From: Cucumis sativus
Lineage: Eukaryota; Streptophyta; Magnoliopsida; Cucurbitales; Cucurbitaceae
DNA length: 64,000 nt
Assembly: GCF_000004075.3 (NCBI RefSeq)
Contig: NC_026659.2
Coordinates: forward strand, 26,926,272-26,990,271
Direction of reading: 5' to 3'
Shown: in pieces, positions 12,082-23,208 of the stretch
Layout of the letters: every line of letters begins with the position of its first letter
How positions within the stretch are numbered: position 1 is the first letter of the stretch
Position numbers and translations under genes: made by a program
The notes under the pieces: generated by a model
Seen by the model: only the letters and a program-made list of their open reading frames with translations
Told to the model about the DNA's origin: nothing
Databases searched by the model: none

Positions 12082-13656
12082 ATTTAATAAAGAAGAACAA
12101 ACGGAATTATAAGAAGAAAAAAATAGTTATTTTTTTTTTTCTTTTCTTTTCTATTTCAATTTCTTGTTCTTTGTTGTGTAGGGTTTAGTACAAATATTGA
12201 TGTGTATTTTTGTGGGATGTTTGGGAAGAATATAGTTGGTAATTGTTTTTACAACTTTTAAAGCCATTCGTGTACTCTGCTCAAAATCTTTTTTGTTTGT
12301 TTTGGGAGTATGTGTATGTCATTGGACATTGGGCAATGTGACTGTTTGGTTTAAACATTTTGCATAGACAAAGACAAGGAATGGAAGAAAGAATGTCTCA
12401 TCAGTGACAGTTTGATATTAAAATGAAATTAGAGAAGTGAAGTAATTTCTTTTTATAAAGTTGTATTATTTTTAATTAAATTAAGCATCTTACTTTTTTA
12501 TTAATGCCTCATCACTGACATTCTTCTGGGTTTTCTTTGGTTTTAACAAAAAATAAAAGGTCTCTCTTTTTGTTGTCATATTGACACATCATATTTTTTC
12601 GATGTTTGTATTTTGTTATGCTTTATTTTCACAGTATATTCTCTTCATTTAATTTCATTATCTTTATTAATAATTTATCTAACAACCCATTGAGTTGTTA
12701 ATTATATGTAACATTAGTTAAATACAAAATTTACATGCAAATATTTGTTTGTTTTTAAGACCAAATTTTAAATGTTTAACTTCGGTTGGATCCATTACTT
12801 AATAAAAGCTGTTCTTTTTGGAAAAATATATCATACTAAACAATTTTATTTTATTTTTGTTGAAGACTAAATGTGCTTGAACTCCACCCACAAAATTAAC
12901 TACAAAAGTAACCAAGCTTCTCTTGGATTCATTACATCTATATTTCATTTTTTGCAATTGGAAAAGCAATATTGTCCATTATTTCAAGGGTATCAAGAAG
13001 TTCAATGTTAGAACTACAAAGGAAGATAGAAATTAGGAATTTCATACTTCAAACATGCATGAAGTTGAGTGACAATTGGGCCAACCCATATTTCTTAACC
13101 GATGGAATGACAAATGAACCATCCATCTTACAACACAAACATAATACTGCAGATATATATTTGTGTAATCTGATTTCGTTCTCTATTGACACAGTGACTG
13201 ATTAAATTTAAAACTGTATGTTTATGATATTTGCATATATTATATATATGCGATCAATGATTTGATGTAAGATTATATATATCCTCTTCGAACTTCCACG
13301 TGAACCTAATTAATATGATCTTCTCACATGCATGTTCTCGATCTACTCCATATGTTTCTTTATGATCTCACGACTTTTCATTCTTGAACACGTTGAATTT
13401 TCAAATCAAATTATTTAGCTTTAAATGACGTAGTACACAATAAAGCTTAAAGTCAAAGAGAGTGGGCATCTCAAGGGAGAGAAGAGAACCATCCATGAAG
13501 AAGGCCCTCAATTATATATTATTTGAACAACGCGGATACTGATACCCAATTTCCACTTCTTCTGATTTCTATATATAAGTAATCAATCACAATTCACAAC
13601 ACCTGCACACACCCAAGAAAGAAACATTCAGAGATCATTATATACATATATATATA
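12082..13656. other. 3' end of DUF740-like gene and DUF1262 array promoter
   Basis: AT-rich spacer. No additional gene is supported. Towards the array, AGTCAA (a W-box core on the minus strand, about 13451) and TGACG (about 13426) occur. These are short motifs that arise by chance in AT-rich DNA, so regulation by WRKY or TGA factors is only a suggestion. Confidence 0.5.
13572..13578 (+). promoter_or_regulatory. TATA box of the first DUF1262 gene
   Basis: TATATAA lies 85 bases before the start codon, followed by a CA-rich leader. Spacing fits a transcript start near 13600-13610. Confidence 0.55.
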
Positions 13657-15433
13657 ATGTATGTAACAAGGCCACTTTCTATGTTCAGAAACTCGCCGTC
13701 GGCGTTGTCGATGGCGCCACCGGAGGGTCCAAACTCAGGGATTCTGGTGATCAAAGACGAAGCTGCAGAATCAAAATGGTTATTCGGAATGCTTAAGGAT
13801 GAAACAGTTCTGGTCCCTCCTTTCCCTCAGAATAAGAAAATATGGCTTTCTCATACAATGGTTGTTGGAACTAATTCCATGGTTGATTATATCTATGCCC
13901 TCTTAATTCCTGTTCTCAATCAGCCTTTGTCTTCTAACCAATATTACATTATCAAATCCAATGGAAGTGATAAAGGGTATGTTCTCTTCTTCTTTCTCCC
14001 GGCCACCTCTGAAAACTCTCTTTTAATTTTAATTCTCTAGAAATTATTACGTTCTTAAATATAGAGAGGTAGAAGGAAAGATGGTTTCAAAGTTTATTCA
14101 ACTAATTAGATTAGAAAATCAGGTAAGTTTAGTTTACTTATAAACAACAATATATATATATATAATACCATCTCATTACGCCAATTACAAGGCCTTAGTT
14201 TGGTCAAATCATTAAATTTACTCTCATTCATTATTGTAAAAACTGTGATTTGATTATTCAAAACATGCAGTTTTGAATTCATGTTTTTATAGAATATAAT
14301 ATAAGATTTTGTAGTTAATTAGCATATTGTAAATTACAACGGATTTTTTATTTTTTGAGGTCAAACGTACACTTTAATTAGCATTTGAAAATTTAGAATC
14401 GTGTTGAATTGTAATTTACAAGTCTTTGAACATTGAGAATTGTAAATTCATGTTTTGACTAAAAACAATAGTTTATGTCTTACTGTTGAGGAGAAAATTT
14501 GTAGTAGTAAGGTAGTATAATTATATAGAGTATGTGCTAGTGTAGTATTAGAAGTACTTTTTTGGAGGGAGTAATTATTGAAATTTATGTGGGTACAGGC
14601 TAGCATACATGTGTTCAAAAGAAGAAAATGGTAGCAGATTATTGGGCATTGCTGATACACCACCACAAAAATTCGACCCAACAAACATTTACCAAGAATT
14701 CGAGATCAGTAACGATATGTATTATGGCAAACCCAACGGTTTTAATTTCAAGTCTGTGGCTTCCAATGGAGTAACTCCATATGCCATGACACACAAGAAT
14801 TGGAGAGCTTATTGCAAGACTCTCAAGACTTTCCAACCCACCAAAGAAGCGCTTGGTCTCGACGTCACGCTTCGAGCTCGTCTCCCTCCGCTCACATTCT
14901 CCCTGCCATGTAATTTCTCCAGCCCTATTGTTGTAGGGAAATGGTACTGCCCTTTCATTTTCGTTCGAGAAGGCGATGTGGATTCTCAAATCAAGAACTC
15001 TCCATATTACGAAATGACCCTTCAACAGAATTGGGTGGAGGTTTTTGGGTGTGGGAATAACTCAGGAGGGAGAGGAGTAGAGTTGGATGTTTTGGTGGAG
15101 AAGGAAGTGGTTTCGGTCGCAGGGCGGGTGGTGGCTGGGGTGAATATCGGAGATGGGGCAGCGTGGTTCGGTTCGTCGAGAGTCGGGTTGAGCATGGCAA
15201 TTGTGGAGAGGATAAAATGGGAAGAGGAAAAAGGTGGATTTGAATGGGTTAGAGAAGGAGGAGAAAAGGAAGTGAAGGTGAAAAGGAGGGAAGAGTTTGA
15301 AGGGGTGGGAATGTGGAGGAGATTTGGGTGTTATGTTTTGGTTGAAAGGTTTGAGCTTAGGAGAATGGATGGAACTTTGGTTCTTTCTTGGGAATTTAGA
15401 CACACTAATCAAATTAGAACCAAGTGGGAGTGA
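13657..15433 (+). CDS. DUF1262 protein, array copy 1
   Basis: Two exons, 13657-13976 and 14599-15433, encode 384 aa; the intron is phase 2 with GT-AG ends. The start MYVTRPLSMFRNSP is the family's usual N-terminus. Conserved blocks in order are EGPNSGILVI, PPFPQNK, an IPVLNQPLSSNQYYII segment at the end of exon 1, FDPTNIYQEF, RARLP, GKWYCPFIF (about residues 220-228), YYEMTLQQNW, MAIVERIKWEEE and the C-terminal WEFRHTNQIRTKWE. There is no signal peptide, membrane span or recognisable catalytic motif. DUF1262 (PF06880) is plant-specific and has no established biochemical function; from memory, Arabidopsis also carries a tandem cluster on chromosome 1 and some members respond to salicylate. This copy and copy 5 are the more diverged members of the array. 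Confidence 0.9.
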
Positions 15434-16178
15434 CATTATAAGCATTATATTTCAAAGTAGACCCTTGAATTTTGCTTTGTGATTTATGTTCTTCAATATC
15501 ATTATTTCTGATAAAAGTGGATTTCTATATACATTAGAGTTTTGTAACTTTAGCCTCCTCTCTTGGTTATGTTATTGTTTTCTGGTGGAAAAATAGTTTT
15601 TTAGATGATATTCTTCCTTTGTTTCTTGATCATGAGGTGCCTCGCAAGTACCCTGTTTGGGTCTGCTGTGTGTCTTGTACTTTCTGGTCTCAAAAGAAAA
15701 CATGCACAAACAATGAAAGGGACTCATAATCTATTGAATAATTATATATGTGACTTAAAACCAACTTGGTTCTTTGTTTTTATTTTATATATATACACGA
15801 AATAAGAAATTTGAGCCAAAGAGTTTTTGGTCATTCGTTGACACATTACTTATATATTAAGAAGAAGGTTTAATTTGAGAGGCTAATGATAAAAGAAGAA
15901 CTCAAATGAATAAATTTATACTTTTTAATTTTGGGAAATTTCGTAGGTGATTTAATTTCTCTCCCACTGCGCAACTCCAAAGACTAATCAACAGACTTTA
16001 AAATGGTGGGAGAAGGAAGGAAAGCACCATATCTTGGGCTTAGAGTTTCTTAGAAATGAATAGGAAAGTTCAAGATTGACTTCGAAGTCATATATATATA
16101 TATATTGTCATGTGTACATGTTCATCTATAAAATCAATTAAAGCACAAGGTTTAATTTATACTATAGAGAATAACATA
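15434..16178. other. spacer between DUF1262 copies 1 and 2
   Basis: AT-rich, no gene. A TATATA run at about 16090-16106 is the probable TATA region of copy 2. A TTGACT (W-box core) lies at 16076-16081. Confidence 0.5.
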
Positions 16179-17601
16179 ATGTATGTGACAAGGCCTCTTT
16201 CTCTATACAGATCAGATCAGTGTTCGGCTTCAGCTTCGGCCTCCGTCTTGGTGGAGGGTCCGAATACAGGTGTTTTAGTGATAGAAGATGAAGGTTCGGA
16301 GAGGAGATGGTTTTTTGGATTGGTTAAGGATGAAAGCGTGGAGGAACCACCGTTCCCTCAAAACAAGCTACTGGAGCTACGATATAAGAAAACTGCGGCG
16401 AGGCAGCGCCACCGTCGTCATCCATACACTGATTACTTTTACGTAATGCTAATTCCAGTTTTGAATCAACCTCCCAATTCTAACCAATATTATGTCATTG
16501 ATTCCCGTGGCAAATCTAAAGGGTATTTCCATTTTCTTCTATAACTAATACAATTGTAGCAACTTTTTAACTTGTTTTCGAAAGATTTAAGAGATTTATT
16601 CAAACCTCTGAAAATTCAACAACAAACACAAAATTTAAGTATATATTTACTATATACTTTAGCCAAATTTTATTAAAACTCACGAACTAATTATAATGAC
16701 ACATTTAGTCATCAAGAATATCTTATTTAACTGTAGGCTAGCATGCACCAGTTCAAAGGAAGATGACATGATCAGCTGTTGTTGCTTCAACTTGATTGAC
16801 GATATAAAACCACAACTTTTCGACCCAACAAATCCCTATCAACAATTCCAAATTAATTCTAAATATTCATTCTTTCAAAGTTCTTCCAATGGTTTTATCT
16901 CTAACTCAATGGCTCCCGATGGGGTTCCTCCATATTTCTTGAGACATCAAGGTTGGACAGCTGAAACCAGAAATCTTGATCAGAAGTTTGACGCCGCGCC
17001 AGCTCTCGGCATCGACGCTGCACTACGGGCTCGCCTTCCTGAGCTCGACTGTACTGCGGTCGACCCAGTGGTGGTGGGGAAATGGTACTGCCCTTTCATT
17101 TTCATTCGTGAAGGAGATGTTGGTGTCCAAATGAGAGACTCTACGTACTATGAAATGACTCTCCAACAGAACTGGGAAGAGATATTTGGATGCTACAATA
17201 ATAACGATCGTGGTCATCGTGTGACGGTAGATGTTTGTGTAAGAAGTGAGGCGGTTTTAGTTGGAGAGGCGTTGTTGGCGGCAGAGGGGGTGGTGGTTTC
17301 CGATGGGATTATGTGGTTCAGTCCGTCGTCAACGTGGGAGGTGGGGCTGAGTATGGCGATTGTGGAGAGGGTGAAATGGGAGGAGGAGAGAGTTGGGTTT
17401 GTATGGGGGAGAAATGATCATGAGGAGCAAATAGAGATCAGAACTGTGAGAAGAGAAGAGTTTGAAGGAAAGGGAACAATATGGAGAAGATTTAGGTGTT
17501 ACGTTTTGGTTGAAAAGTTTGTGCTTAAGAGAATGAATGGAACTTTGGTTCTTACTTGGGAATTCAGACACACTCATCAAATTAGAACCAAATGGGAATG
17601 A
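16179..17601 (+). CDS. DUF1262 protein, array copy 2
   Basis: Exons 16179-16522 and 16737-17601 encode 402 aa. I start at the ATG giving MYVTRPLSLYRSDQ because all copies share it; an upstream in-frame ATG at 16110 would add 23 residues unlike any sibling. The intron is short (214 bases) and sits at the same phase-2 position as in the other copies, where exon 2 begins GCTAGCATGCACC. It carries the family blocks EGPNTGVLVIEDEG, PPFPQNK, DGVPPYF, GKWYCPFIFIREGD, YYEMTLQQNWEEIFGC and HQIRTKWE. It has an insertion of basic residues (RQRHRRH) before the exon 1 IPVLNQ block. It is closest to copies 3 and 4, suggesting recent tandem duplication. Function unknown. Confidence 0.9.
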
Positions 17602-18482
17602 AAAAAAGGAAGAAAAAAACATCTCAACTATACATGTTTTCTATGATGGTATAATTTTGAATGGAAATAAATAAATAAAATAGGACATTTTCAAAAATAG
17701 CAAAAGAAAAATGTATGATAATAAGTATAGTAAAATTTATAAATCTCCATAGAAATCAATCAATTCTTATGTTCGATAAAATTTGAAATTTTACTATAAT
17801 TTTTGTAAATGCTTTAAACCGTTTGTTTAATTTTTCTACATATTTGTTTGGAGAAACATTTTTTTATCTATTTTTTTATTTAGTTTATATTTTACAAAAT
17901 ATTACTTATTTTGATTTGAATTTGGTCGTCCAATTTTAATATTCATTTTAAATATTATTTTTTGCAGTGGATTAGTTAATTTTTCTTTTAAAGAATTAAT
18001 AACTGATTAAGTTTTATTAACTTTCATCTTTAATAAAATGAAAATTCATTTTTAAGGAAGTTAAATTAATATGCAAACAAATCTCTTTCCCTACAACCTT
18101 AGTTACCTATTGGTGACATTGGCAATGGCAATCCCCAACACAAATCTCAAATAAAGACGACTTTTACATTTTATATTTATTTTGATGATGTAATTTTGAA
18201 TTCTAGAAAATGAAATTAACATCACATTACTCTTGATTATGTTTAATAATCTTTGAAGTGGACTTGCAACAAATTTGATTAGTTTAGTTTAGTCGTCTCC
18301 ACGACTTTAGGTGATGTGTGTAACTTTACAACCAACCATTTCTTTAATTTAAAGAATTAGGACCAAATCTGTTGGGCCTACACCTAAACTACTTTAATTT
18401 CTTGGAAAACATTCATGCGAAAATTCTATAAAACGAAAGCAGTTAACTAAAATATGAAGAAATTTAAGTACAAATAATAGAG
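17602..18482. other. spacer between DUF1262 copies 2 and 3
   Basis: No gene. At about 17684-17820 there is a loose inverted pair (CATTTTCAAAAATAGCAAAA and a diverged reverse copy) that may be a decayed palindromic element of the kind seen at 20234-20399. Confidence 0.4.
18427..18433 (+). promoter_or_regulatory. TATA box of DUF1262 copy 3
   Basis: TATAAAA lies 56 bases before the start codon of copy 3 in an otherwise gene-free stretch. Spacing suggests a leader of about 25 bases. Confidence 0.5.
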
Positions 18483-19854
18483 ATGTATGTGACCAGACCT
18501 CTTTCTCTATACAGAGACTCTTCTTCAGGTTCGGGTTCGGATTCGGGATTGCCTTCGGGTCCGAATACTGGGGTTTTGGTAATCGAAGATGAAGGTTCGG
18601 AAAGGAGATGGTTTTTTGGATTGCTTAAGGCTAAGTCTGTGAAGGTACCGCCATTCCCACAGAACAAGTTAATGAAGCTTTGGTATTCAAAAGGCATTCA
18701 TAGCGATACTGATGACTTTGAGGCAATGCTAATTCCAGTTCTCAATCAGCCTTCCAATTCTAATCAATATTATGTCATCAGTTCCGATGTCATAGAAAAA
18801 GGGTATTATTCCATTTCCCACTTTCTTCTAGCTCTATTCCTAATGATTAGTGCTCCCTTTTTTCACTACAGAAAAATTAAATTAATAAATTTTAGGGTTA
18901 GTTTTTTTTTCCAATATATAGTTTATATTAATGAGTACTGTGTATGTTCATCAAAATTACACCAAGACATATATGGATCGGAAGTAGTTTAATGTAATTA
19001 ACTGCAGGCTAGCATGTACAAGTTCAAAGGAATGCGACGTGAAGAACTCTTGTTGCTTCACTTATATTTTCGATATATCACCTCAAATCTTTGACCCAAG
19101 AAATGTCTATCAACAATTCCACATTACCAATAGATATACGTTCTTTGGGAGACCAGGTGGTTTTGTGTCTAAGTCAACAGCTATTGATGGGATTCCTCCA
19201 GATTTTCTAAGGCACTATGGTTGGCAAGCTCGTACCAGAACTCTTAAAAACTTCAATCCCACACCAGCACTCGGTGTCGACGATGCGTTACGAACCCGAC
19301 TCCCTGAGCTCGACTTGGGCAACCCAGTGGAGGTGGGGAAATGGTATTGTCCTTTTATTTTCATTCGAGATGGAGAGGTTGGTGTTCAAATGAGGAAGTC
19401 CCCATACTACGAAATGACCCTCCAACAAAATTGGGAAGAGATATTTGGATGCTATAATGACAGTGGTGGTGGTGGTGTGATGGTGGATGTTTGTGTTAGG
19501 AGGGAGGCGGTATTAGTTGGAGGTGCGCTGTTGGCGGCAGAGAGAGTGGTGGTTTCCGATGGGATTATGTGGTTCGGTCCATGGCCGTCTGAGGTGGGGT
19601 TGAGTATGGCGATTGTGGAGAGGGTGAAATGGGAGGAGGAGAGAGTTGGGTTTGTATGGGGGAGAAATCATGAGGAGGAAATAGAGAGAGTTTTGAGAAG
19701 AGAAGAGTTTGAAGGAGAGGGAGTGTGGAAGAGAGTTAGATGTTATGTTTTAGTTGAAAGGTTTGTGCTTAAGAGAATGGATGCAACTTTGGTTCTTACT
19801 TGGGAATTTAGGCACACTCATCAAATTAGAACCAAATGGGAGAATGAAAATTAG
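18483..19854 (+). CDS. DUF1262 protein, array copy 3
   Basis: Exons 18483-18802 and 19008-19854 encode 388 aa with the shared phase-2 GT-AG intron. The start is MYVTRPLSLYRDSSSGSGS, with a Ser/Gly-rich stretch after it. Blocks seen: GPNTGVLVIEDEG, RRWFFGLLK, PPFPQNK, IPVLNQPSNSNQYYVI, QIFDPRNVYQQF, GIPPDFLRH, GKWYCPFIFIRDGE, YYEMTLQQNWEEIFGC, GLSMAIVERVKWEEERVGF and HTHQIRTKWENEN. The stop lies three residues further on than in the siblings. It is the best reference for judging copy 4. The N-terminal Ser/Gly/Ala tract differs in length between copies. No localisation signal is visible and function is unknown. Confidence 0.9.
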
Positions 19855-20939
19855 AAGGGTCTCGTAATAAAAAAGCATCTCAATTATATAGATTTTTGCA
19901 TTTTATATTTTGATGTTGTAATAATTTTCAATTCTAGAAGTGAAATGTATAAAAATATATTACATTTGATATTGGTTAATATTTATGAATATTTACCTAT
20001 TTTTATTTCAACATAAATTACAATAATATACACTAATATATATCCTAATATATCCATCGATGTGTTGAAATAGTCCATATAAAGAAAATACTAAAAAATG
20101 TCCAAACTATTTAAAAAACATAACAAAATTTAAAATCTATCAGTAATACACTCAACCTTTGATATACATTTTTATAAATATTTTAATTTATTTTGTTATA
20201 TGGATAATTATAATAGATAACTACTCGAATAATAATAATTAAATATATAGCAACATTTAATTTTTTTTGCAAATATAGCAAAACTATCGTTGATAGACTT
20301 GTATCGCTGATAGACTCGTTATGGTCTATTAGTGATAGAATTTGACAAATTTTGCTATATTTGTAAATTTTTTAAAATGTTGCTATATACTTAATTATTT
20401 TAAATTTAATTGCTAAATTTGCAACTATCCCTTGTTATATTAGACCGCTAACTCTGTTAGATATAAGAACACATTAATTATAATATACTATTAATAACAT
20501 AAGAATACGTCAATTTAATCTATATTAATGTTTGATGTTGATTGTATTTTTAATTGAGGTAATTGCTTTTTAGAAGGTAACATATATTAAACTAAAAAAT
20601 AGGATGTATATAGTTGGGGTTGACTCTCACACTCTATGGTAAAAGAGAGGTTTGTTTAAGAAAGAACCCCACTAAATAACAACTTGTAACAATAATTTAG
20701 AAATTAAAACAAATAAAGTAAAAACAATCTATTGTTGTCTAGCTCCTAATCAATAAAAACATGTGTATAACAAGAAATTTAATTAATCACATTGATTATT
20801 TAACTGAAAATGGTGGAAATAATGTGAAAATTATTGTTGGGTTGACCTCTTCATATATCTCTATTGTATTTCATGTTCATGTAACTATAAAATTAGATAA
20901 GATGAAAGAAGTAAAACATGAAAGTTTAATAGAGATAAT
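19855..20939. other. spacer between DUF1262 copies 3 and 4 (contains a MITE-like palindrome)
   Basis: No gene. The spacer holds the palindromic element at 20234-20399. TTGACT at 20620-20625 and TTGACC at 20842-20847 are W-box cores upstream of copy 4; their significance is unproven. Confidence 0.5.
20234..20399. mobile_element. MITE-like palindromic element
   Basis: The ends form 25-base terminal inverted repeats (20234-20258 and 20375-20399) with one mismatch: AATAATTAAATATATAGCAA continuing to CATTT. The inversion continues inwards imperfectly (CAAATATAGCAAAA arms), so most of the 166 bases could fold into a hairpin; the centre carries GATAGACT / AGTGATAGA repeats. There is no coding capacity. 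It looks like a non-autonomous DNA transposon of the MITE type, of a kind I associate with cucurbit genomes. I could not identify a clear target-site duplication, so the superfamily is open. Confidence 0.55.
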
Positions 20940-22481
20940 ATGTATGTAACAAGGCCTCTTTCTCTATACAGAGACTCTTCGGTTTCGGCCTCGGCTTCGG
21001 AAGAAGGTCCAAACACAGGGGTTTTAGTAATGGAAGATGAAGGTTTGGAAAAGAGATGGTTTTGTGGGAAGGTGCTGCCGTTCCCTCAGAACAAGATATT
21101 GGAGCTTTGCTATGTGAGGGGCCGCTCTGCGAATAGTCATTGCTTTGAGGCAATGGTGATTCCAGTTATAAATCAGCTGCCTTCCAATACTATATCATCC
21201 ATTCTCATTCCTATCGCACTGCTGGGTATTTCATTTCTGTTTTTGCTTCTTTATTCTGAAATTCTAACTATTCTTTTAAATTTCAATTTTAGTTTGAAAA
21301 GTTTTGTTGTCTTTAACTAACTCTGATTTTGGTAAGAATCATTAAAGGTCATCTTATGTAGGGCGTAAGGGGTAGTATAGTTGGATAACTCATTGATTTT
21401 TGGTTAGTTTTTAACAATTATCTAATTAGATACATGATGAATCAACTTTCTCGCTGTGTAATTGTTAATTTTTTTTTTACTTTTATTTTCTACTACTTTT
21501 TAAATCAATGTTAGGGATTGAATTCTAGTTGATTCATTTTTTTTTTAAGATGGTGTGGAATGGAAAAATAAAATTCAAACTATTTTCTTGTTTAAACACT
21601 ACGTATCATAGAATGCATCATTCTCTTTTAACTACAGGCTAATATATACGAGTTCAAAGGAAGAGGACATGTGCAGCTGTTGTTGCGACAACATTATTCA
21701 AGATATACGACCACAACTCTTCGACCCAAGAAACGTTTATCAACAATTCCAAATTAATTATTTTACTGAAAGTCTCCATAATTTTAAGGCTAAGTCAATG
21801 GCTCCCGATGGGGTTCCTCCATATTTGCTGAGACAGGTTTGGAGAGCTCGTACCAAGACTCTTAAAAACTTCAAGGCCACACCAGCACTAGGCGTCAACG
21901 CTGCTCTACGAGCTTGCTTCCCGAACCTCGACTCTGCAGCCAACCCAGTGGTGGTGGGGAAATGGTACTGTCCTTTCATTTTCATTCGTGAAGGAGAGGT
22001 TGGTGCCCAAATGAGGGACTCGGCATACTATGAAATGACTCTCCAACAGAACTGGGAAGAGATACATGGATGCTACAATGATGATGATAATAATTATGAC
22101 AACAATGGTCACGTGGCAGTGGATGTTTCGGTTAGGAGGGAGACTGTTTTAGTTGGAGGCGTGTCGATGGCGACGAAGAGGGTAGCGGTTTCCGACGGGG
22201 TTATGTGGTTTGGTGCGACGTTAGAGTTGGGGTTGAGCATGGCGATTGTGGAGAGGATGAAGTGGGAAGAGGAGAGAGTTGGGTTTGTGTGGGGAAAAAG
22301 TAATGAAGATGGGGAGATAGAGAGAGTTGTGAGAAGAGAAGAGTTTAAAGGAAAGGGAATGTGGAAGAGATTTAGGTGTTATGTTTTGGTGGAAAGGTTT
22401 GTGCTCGAGAGAATGAATGGAACTTTGGTTCTTACTTGGGAATTCAGACAAACTCATCGAATTAGAACCAAATGGGAATGA
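20940..22481 (+). pseudogene. DUF1262 protein, array copy 4, probably frameshifted
   Basis: Exon 1 is 20940-21225 and exon 2 is 21638-22481. The start MYVTRPLSLYRDSS and the whole of exon 2 (GKWYCPFIFIREGE, YYEMTLQQNWEEIHGC, HRIRTKWE) are well kept. Against copy 3, exon 1 has lost seven codons between RWF and PFPQNK, and about 10 bases near 21188 inside the NSNQYY block. After that point the sequence still encodes YYII in the old frame but reads out of frame from the ATG. With the conserved donor, exon 1 is 286 nt (phase 1) whereas exon 2 needs phase 2. A weak alternative donor at 21239 would restore the phase with altered residues at the junction. Exon 2 shows no stop, so the change is recent or the gene is still expressed in some form. 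Confidence 0.7.
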
Positions 22482-23208
22482 AAAAAAAGGAAGAATAAAA
22501 TAGAAAAAACATCTAAAAGATTTCTTATCTTTTAAATGTCACTTCATTGCAAATCATCTTTTCTCCTTTACCCACATCTCCTGTCATCAAAGCTGTCAAA
22601 CTTACCAAATTTGGAGTACAATTAGATCCTGACGAGGTCAAGTCTCACATTAACATTTAATATTCAAATTCCACCAGACGCAATTGTAGAACATGGAATA
22701 AGAGATTTCTTCACAAAAAAAATACAGGGTTTTCAAGAATTTAGACTTTTCTAAAATCAGAACTAGACTGATATTTGATAATTTGATAATTTGACTTTTA
22801 TACAATTACAACATAAATAAGTGTACTATATAACAAATTAGAAAAATCCTCATAGCTTGCTATCGTCCAAAAACATACACTGGCGAAGAAAATTGTTCAC
22901 ACTTCTATATCAGCAGAAGATTTTGTTTCATTCTTCTTAAGCCAATTGTTTTTGCCACATGAAGGTATAAAAAAACAGAGGTACGGCTGAATATTAGCCA
23001 TAGGAAGAAGCAAAGTTGTTTCCCCGGCTGCTATCCAACTACTAATCAACGAATTAAACCGTAAAGCCCTTTCAAGGATGGCTCTTCCTCGTCGTACATC
23101 TTTTCGATTTCATCTATAAATCAAACCATATTAAAATTATCATGAAAATAACAGAAAGATCATAATCAAATCACATTTAGTTAAAAAAGGAAAGATATTT
23201 TATCAATA
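22482..23208. other. spacer between DUF1262 copies 4 and 5
   Basis: No gene. TATAAAAAA at 22976-22984 could be the TATA box of copy 5, giving a leader of roughly 200 bases. Confidence 0.45.

Noticed and set aside
16110-16178. Upstream in-frame ATG for DUF1262 copy 2
   Set aside because: Siblings all begin at MYVTRPLS; the extra 23 residues have no counterpart and would start in the probable leader or promoter.
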